A DNA stretch of 64,000 nt from positions 1,240,001 to 1,304,000 of the forward strand of contig JAYXKI010000003.1 of the NCBI GenBank assembly GCA_037892935.1, given 5' to 3'. Shown piece after piece: positions 59,261-64,000 of this stretch. A program made the translations under genes and the position numbers. The notes beneath the pieces were generated by a model. That model was not told where the DNA came from. It worked only from the letters and a program-made list of their open reading frames with translations, and did not search any database. Each line of letters begins with the position of its first letter. Within the stretch, counting starts at the first letter, position 1. The DNA comes from Phlebopus portentosus. Taxonomy: Eukaryota > Basidiomycota > Agaricomycetes > Boletales > Boletinellaceae.

Positions 59261-60498
59261 ATGGCTTTCCCTCAACCACTCTCGCTTGGAGACAAAATTA
59301 AAGAATGGGACTCTGTTCCACTCTTCATGAAGTCCCTTCCTGGCCCAGATGAAGATGTTGATGATACAGCTATCAGTGCGCTGCAAAGTTTAGCCCATGA
59401 AGGAACTCCGGACGGTGGGTGAGAGTACCCATTCGTTGGATACCAACCTCGTCCGCTCAGCAGATTACAGAAATCGCGCAGAACTTCAAGGAACAAGGCA
59501 ACGAGTATTTCAAGGGGAAGCGCTACAGAGAAGCACTCGGGTTTTATAATCAAGGCATCGATGCAAAGCCAGAGGATCCTAAACTTTTGGAAGTACTGCT
59601 TTGTAACCGAGCTGCGTGCAATCTTGAGCTGAGTACGTAGCTATGCGTAATTTCTCTCTAGCTAGCTGATTCGATCGATGGCTTCAGAAAACTATGGCTC
59701 GGTCCTTCGCGATTGTGCAAGAGCCATCGCACTGAACTCGGAATGCTCGAAAGCTTATTATCGATCCGCGCAAGCTTTGCTTGCTCTTGAGCGCATGGAC
59801 GATGCTCTTGATGCTTGTCAGCGATGTTTAAACTTTGATCCGGTCAATGACGGCATGACAACGCTTCGAGATCTAGTACTTAAGGCGAAGAGCGTCAACG
59901 AAGGGAAGGAGCGAGTACGTGCAAAGCAAACAAAGAAGGAAGCACGAGAGAGGGAACGTTTAAAAAGGGCTTTTCGGGTAAGAACTCATGTTCACTTCAG
60001 TAGCAGAAGCCAATTAGGATGTTGATTCAGGAACGCGGCTTAATTGAGGTAGCGGATCCTTCAAGTTCTGCTAGTAGTGACCATAAACCACACTTCGAAG
60101 ACGACACCGAATCCTCTGCTCTTATCTTGCCTTCGTTCTTTCTGTATCCTCAATACGCTGAGTCCGACATAGTACCGAATTTCCATGAGGACACGACGTT
60201 TGGCGACCAACTTTCTAACATGTTCCCTCCAAACGTACCGGCACCAGACTGGGACTTGAAGCACGAATACGTGTATGGAAAGCTGAACGTCTATGCTATC
60301 ACACGCACAAAGAGGCTCCTGAAAGTAGGTATGAAAATGACGCTTCGTGAATTGCTCGATGTCGTCAAAGCAAAGGACGGGACCCCTGACGGGCTAGAGG
60401 TTCGTGAAGGATATTTAAGCTTCGTCGTCCTCCCGAAGGGTGAAGTAGAACAGCGCTGGGTAGACGAGTTTAAAAAAAGCCGGGACCGTGACTCCTAA
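59261..60498 (+). CDS. CNS1: Hsp90 co-chaperone Cns1/TTC4
   Basis: Cns1/TTC4 is a TPR co-chaperone of Hsp90 and Hsp70, needed for translation elongation factor folding. Seen: SLPGPDEDVDDTAISALQSL, then three TPRs (NFKEQGNEYFKGKRYREALG, LLCNRAACNLELKNYGSVLR, AYYRSAQALLALERMDDALD), a Lys/Arg/Glu-rich helix (KERVRAKQTKKEARERERLK), and the C-terminal Cns1/TTC4 wheel-type domain (LPSFFLYPQYAESDIVPNFH, PDWDLKHEYVYGKLNVYAIT, MTLRELLDVVKAKDGTPDGL). Introns fall at about 59418, 59636 and 59982. About 370 residues. The start at 59261 gives MAFPQPLSLGDKIKEWDSVP. Another Hsp90 TPR co-chaperone, STI1, lies 9 kb upstream in the same window. Confidence 0.9.
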
Positions 60499-60856
60499 AC
60501 AGGCAATGCTACTCAACAGAGATGTTTCCTTTTACTTGTAACCATACCGACGTGTGCACCCAAGGTTTGATCCCAGCTGATCTCAACTCTTCAAGGTTTT
60601 TGGTTCTTGCCGCAACGTTTACACTTCCCTCGGTCGTGTGAGAAATGCGGGGTTTATTTACGTCCGTTGTCGAGTACCGACGTCTTCTGAACTGACCGCG
60701 AGTTTCGCGCATATCTGCGCCTTTAAAGCTCTGGGAATCTGCGTAAGCCGCCTGTTGCTCATTGTATCCCAGGTCTCTGTTTCTAAGTGTCGTCGTTCTG
60801 TAGGGTGCCGGTCCACACTCGTTTCATTTCATTCCTTTCCCTACCTTACGTTATCC
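60499..60856. other. Spacer between Cns1 and GPCR genes
   Basis: 357 bp with the Cns1 3' UTR and the receptor upstream region. Overlapping short ORFs on both strands are not genes. Nothing further seen. Confidence 0.4.
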
Positions 60857-62525
60857 ATGCCGGTGATAGGAAATAGTAACTGCACGCAACGAGCAGGTAT
60901 GTTCCTACGTGCTGAATGGCAATTTGACGGAATTGACTGTTTTCCGAAGCACTAAACGCTGCTGTCGATGACACACAACAAGTCGTGCAGGGAAACTCTG
61001 CAACTCTCATTGCTTGGCTTGTCCTCAATATCTGGCCTTCTCATCTTGGTCTTCCATTTCTCATCATCACGATCTCGATAGCGAAAAATATTCGCCGGCA
61101 CGCTACCTTCATCAATCTCTGTGTGACTTGGATAATTGTTGGGCTATCTTCATCGCTGCTGTATGTAGATCCGCTGATTCGTAGAGGCGACTTTATCTCA
61201 TGATTGTTGAATGTGTTCTATAATGCATGCAGCTTATATGCGGGCTTCCAGACTGGACAGGAGCCCCCTAGGTTGCTTTGCCTGACACAAGCTTCCCTTC
61301 TTTATGGGCAACCCGGCTTGTGGGCCCAATACAAAGTCAATGATCATCTGAATGCTAATGGAGTTATGAAGGACGTCGGTTTCTGCTTTCGCACTCGTCT
61401 TTCAAGTCTTTCACGTCATGCGAGCTGCTTTCCAAGAAAGGGACCCAGAATCCCATGAAACCCTGCGGAAGTGGACTGTATGTACATCTGGTCATTGCGT
61501 GTCTTATGCACAGATTGACGAGTCGTCAATAGCTGCTAGTGTCGCCATATGTCGCGTTCGTAGTGTTCGCGACATGGACTGCTTTTGTAGGTTTCGAATC
61601 CCCCTGCTACTTCTGATATTCATTTTAGTTTTAGGTAGGTCTCAATAACCCTGAACTTGTTACCCGCAGGAGAAGATTCTTCTACTGCTCCGTGAAAGAC
61701 TCAGGGCTGTGGGTGTCGTTACCTACTTTTCCATTGACAGCGCGCATATTAATACCGAAATAGAACAGACTCGATAACGGCGTTTTCTCTGGGTGTTCTA
61801 CTTGTCACGGTTTGTCTAGAACGCACGTCTGGCTCTGTCGTGTGTATCTGTGCTGTTCTCATTTTAGTCACCAGTATGGATTCTTTACATTATTCTTTCT
61901 CATTGGCGCACAATTCGTTCCAGTGGACTGGGTAGGAGTGTTGGCACGGATCTGAGCCTTATTTGTCGGACTGCAGCATTCACATTATGGATTATCTTAG
62001 GAATGAGGTAAGCGTATCTCGTGAGTATGAGTTTCAGCCGGACTAATGTGGTATTTAGTTTGAGTGCTCTATCAATGAAGGCTCCTCGAAGTGCAGTTCC
62101 AGACATGGCGTTGGCTACGAGTAAGTGCTGAGATCTGGATGGTGTCTTGTAACCTTCTGTCCTACATACCTTACTTTGCAGTGGGAAGCGCAGTACTTCT
62201 CGTCTTTGGAACTCAGCGTGATATCCTGCGCACATGGATGTTCTGGAAACGCAATAGACAAGATGACCGTGGAGCTCGCCAGCCAACAGCATCGCCTCTC
62301 AACAGAACTGATTCACCTTCTTCAAGTTCGGAGCATTCCATCAAGCAGGCCTGCTCTTCCACGGATAGCGGAAAAGACGATGGCACGCATGAGATTGAGC
62401 ATCAACAGAACCAGAATGGTCAGTTTTCGGGACACAAACTCAAGGGCCGGCTGAGAACTCAGGATATTTCGCAACCAGTTTTGAGGGAGGATCTGACATT
62501 TACAGTCTTCGGACGAGCAATCTAA
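60857..62525 (+). CDS. Seven-transmembrane receptor, fungal family
   Basis: Seen: start MPVIGNSNCTQRA, joined across an intron near 60896-60952 to ALNAAVDDTQQVVQGNSATL, then helix 1 IAWLVLNIWPSHLGLPFLII and AKNIRRHATFINLCVTWIIV; the loop LYAGFQTGQEPPRLLCLTQA; then a cytoplasmic MRAAFQERDPESHETLRKW; VSPYVAFVVFATWTAF; a Cys-containing extracellular part around FFYCSVKDSGLWVSLPTF; and, in the last exons, IWMVSCNLLSYIPYFAVGSA followed by VFGTQRDILRTWMFWKRNRQ and a hydrophilic Ser-rich tail of about 80 residues. This matches a common agaricomycete receptor-like family whose ligands are unknown. Many short introns; only the first junctions were checked. Note the RGS gene in the same window as a potential partner in G-protein signalling, which is speculation. 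Confidence 0.7.
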
Positions 62526-62764
62526 ACGAAACAGGGTGGAGATGTATTGTAATCTCAGAAATCACAAAGTGTTGTTTCACTGCTTACTCGCGGTATTTGT
62601 CTTTGCATAGTAAAGAATGGGAATTTATTTTGCCGCAGTCAGTACTTGCCGTGATTTACCGCACAAAATGAGTTAAATGATCGGCATAGATTATGTCATA
62701 CAGGACGATTTTCGTCGCGTACTTTCACTTTCCTCAACCGTTTCTTCACCGACTCTTACTCGGC

Positions 62765-63616
62765 ATGGCGGTGAGCGCGTTCAAGCTTTTTCATTACGAA
62801 CAATGTCAATCTGACGCGTCACTACTTTTTTCTCCGCCAGCTACGAACGGCAGCGAGCTTGCGATTACTTTCAAGGCGAAGAATTTCAAGCTGGTAAGAG
62901 CGAGTCTGTAATTCCTGGTACCTGTTGTCCTGACCGTTCTTCAGTGTCCTGTCTTCTCATCTCACGCAACGAAACCTTGCAACCGCCGCTCCATCTGCCA
63001 GCTCCTCAGAGGCTCCTTCTCCGCCTCCTTCCAAATCTTCTGGCCCGGAGATTTCAAAAATCGTAGATGACATTTCGGGCTTGACGTTGCTGCAGGCGGC
63101 GGACTTGGTGTCTCTACTAAAGGTACAACTATCATTTATTGGCGCCAAAGTAGCGTTAAATAATGTTGCTAACTCATTGCTTTATTTAGTCGAGGCTAAA
63201 TATCCAAGAAATTGCTATGCCTACTGCAGCTGCATCGGCCGCACCAGCTGCTGCGACAGAGGAAGCTCCTGCTGAGGTATGAACATCCTTTTTAAACTGT
63301 GCACTTGTATGTTTATCTGCGTACAACAGGAAAAACCAAAGGAGAAGACCGTATTCAACGTCAAACTCGAGTCATTCGACGCCTCTGCAAAGCCGAAGGT
63401 TATTCGGGAAGTAAAGGCGATGAATCCCACTCTCACACTTGTTGCTGTAGGTCTTTCGCAAGACTAACTTTACCTTGACTAACTAAAACCACCCTCTAGG
63501 CGAAATCTTTTGTAGAGTCATTACCGAAAGTCTTGAAGGAGAACCTGCCGAAGGAAGAAGCTGAAAAGCTGAAGAAGACTTTCGAGGCTTTGGGAGGGGT
63601 TGTTTCATTAGATTAG
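62765..63616 (+). CDS. MNP1: Mitochondrial large-subunit ribosomal protein bL12m (Mnp1)
   Basis: bL12m forms the stalk of the mitochondrial large ribosomal subunit. Seen: a first exon of only two codons (ATG GCG), an intron at 62771-62840, then a presequence-like exon LRTAASLRLLSRRRISS, a further intron at 62894-62944, and VLSSHLTQRNLATAAPSASS, SKIVDDISGLTLLQAADLVS, LLK, a small exon SRLNIQEIAMPTAAASAAPA, EKTVFNVKLESFDASAKPKV, IREVKAMNPTLTLVA and FVESLPKVLKENLPKEEAEK, ending LKKTFEALGGVVSLD. The L7/L12 C-terminal domain is complete. The Arg/Leu/Ser-rich second exon suits a mitochondrial signal. About 185 residues. The start at 62765 is chosen because it is the only ATG that splices into the presequence. 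Confidence 0.9.
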
Positions 63617-63855
63617 AATAATCTTTGTCCATAACTTTCTTAATGTCACAACGGAACAGATGTTCTTGCTTAAAGAGCGCCTAATGCGAGCGAAAAAAAA
63701 AAAAAAAGCGGTAGCATTGTCCGCACAAAAAAAAAGAGGACAGAGGATGGCTTTGTTCATACATGGATGCAGAATGGAAATACTAATGGAAAGTTGATAA
63801 AGAGTACGAAATGTATACTCCAGTCTCAGTCGAGCGAAGGAATGCCGCTGGCTGT

Positions 63856-64000
63856 TCAATCCTCAGAGAGGTATCTGTATTCAAATCGAAAATCGCTCTT
63901 CTTCCTTTGGCACCATGAGCCTTCCCAGTCGAAGTAGACGTATACGCCTTGTTCGTACTCGTCGGTGATTGCTTGCGGCTCAGAATGCCGTTGAAACCAC
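63856..64000 (-). CDS. NOT3: CCR4-NOT subunit NOT3/NOT5, 3' end only
   Basis: Partial: the 48 last residues run in from the right edge. They read [47 protein letters not shown], then stop at 63856. This matches the end of the NOT box in CNOT3/Not5 (human and fungal ends have WFQRHEEP and EYRYLE), a core subunit of the CCR4-NOT deadenylase. The start and N-terminal coiled coils lie outside. Convergent with bL12m. Confidence 0.8.
   Translation of the reverse strand, partial: WFQRHSEPQAITDEYEQGVYVYFDWEGSWCQRKKSDFRFEYRYLSED

Noticed and set aside
63690..63735. Two A-rich tracts
   Set aside because: Homopolymers in the 3' region between convergent genes; no evidence of a retroposed element or terminal poly(A) of a transposon.

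Overview
This window is nuclear chromosomal DNA from a filamentous basidiomycete, most likely a mushroom-forming agaricomycete. The evidence is dense genes cut by many short introns (about 45-80 nt), protein families typical of fungi (DUF1748, GPC1, Ost2, Zn2Cys6 factor, RGS with DEP-like regions), and several proteins resembling only basidiomycete types (fungal GPCR, DUF3445 protein, F-box/LRR-like proteins). No ribosomal RNA, tRNA, CRISPR array, prophage or intact transposon was seen. Spans run from start codon to stop codon and include introns. Where I fixed a splice junction by reading frame and protein continuity, I say so.

Layout. 0.2-11 kb: TAD1 tRNA adenosine deaminase, GPC1 acyltransferase, ATP synthase subunit d, then a hexokinase flanked by two related F-box genes in opposite orientation. 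11-19 kb: an Atf1-like bZIP factor between two long gene-poor stretches. 19-25 kb: a coiled-coil protein of unknown function, a DUF3445 haem-oxidase-like protein and an acidic low-complexity protein, all on the minus strand. 25-31 kb: isochorismatase-like hydrolase, DUF1748 protein, Ost2, mitoribosomal mS42/mS43, AP-3 mu. 31-39 kb: an unrecognised gene, an RGS protein, a membrane cytochrome-b5-like (MAPR) protein, another unrecognised gene, then a 1.8-kb gap. 39.8-51.9 kb: Nup160, a Zn2Cys6 transcription factor, STI1, D-arabinose dehydrogenase. 52-64 kb: B12D/MLRQ-type protein and NDUFA12 head to head, L-2-hydroxyglutarate dehydrogenase, a large-loop MFS transporter, Cns1/TTC4, a 7-TM receptor, mitoribosomal bL12m, and the 3' end of NOT3/NOT5.

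The genes are not one pathway. Two themes recur: mitochondrial function (ATP7, mS42/43, bL12m, NDUFA12, B12D, L2HGDH) and signalling or proteostasis (RGS, GPCR, bZIP, STI1, Cns1). Several neighbours share short divergent promoters: OST2/mS42-43 (192 bp), B12D/NDUFA12 (181 bp), L2HGDH/MFS (241 bp) and Zn2Cys6 factor/STI1 (381 bp, with a perfect heat-shock element near STI1).

I found no convincing new multi-gene system. The best leads are gene-structure oddities (an 11-nt microexon, a GC-AG intron), the inverted F-box pair around hexokinase, and four proteins I could not assign.
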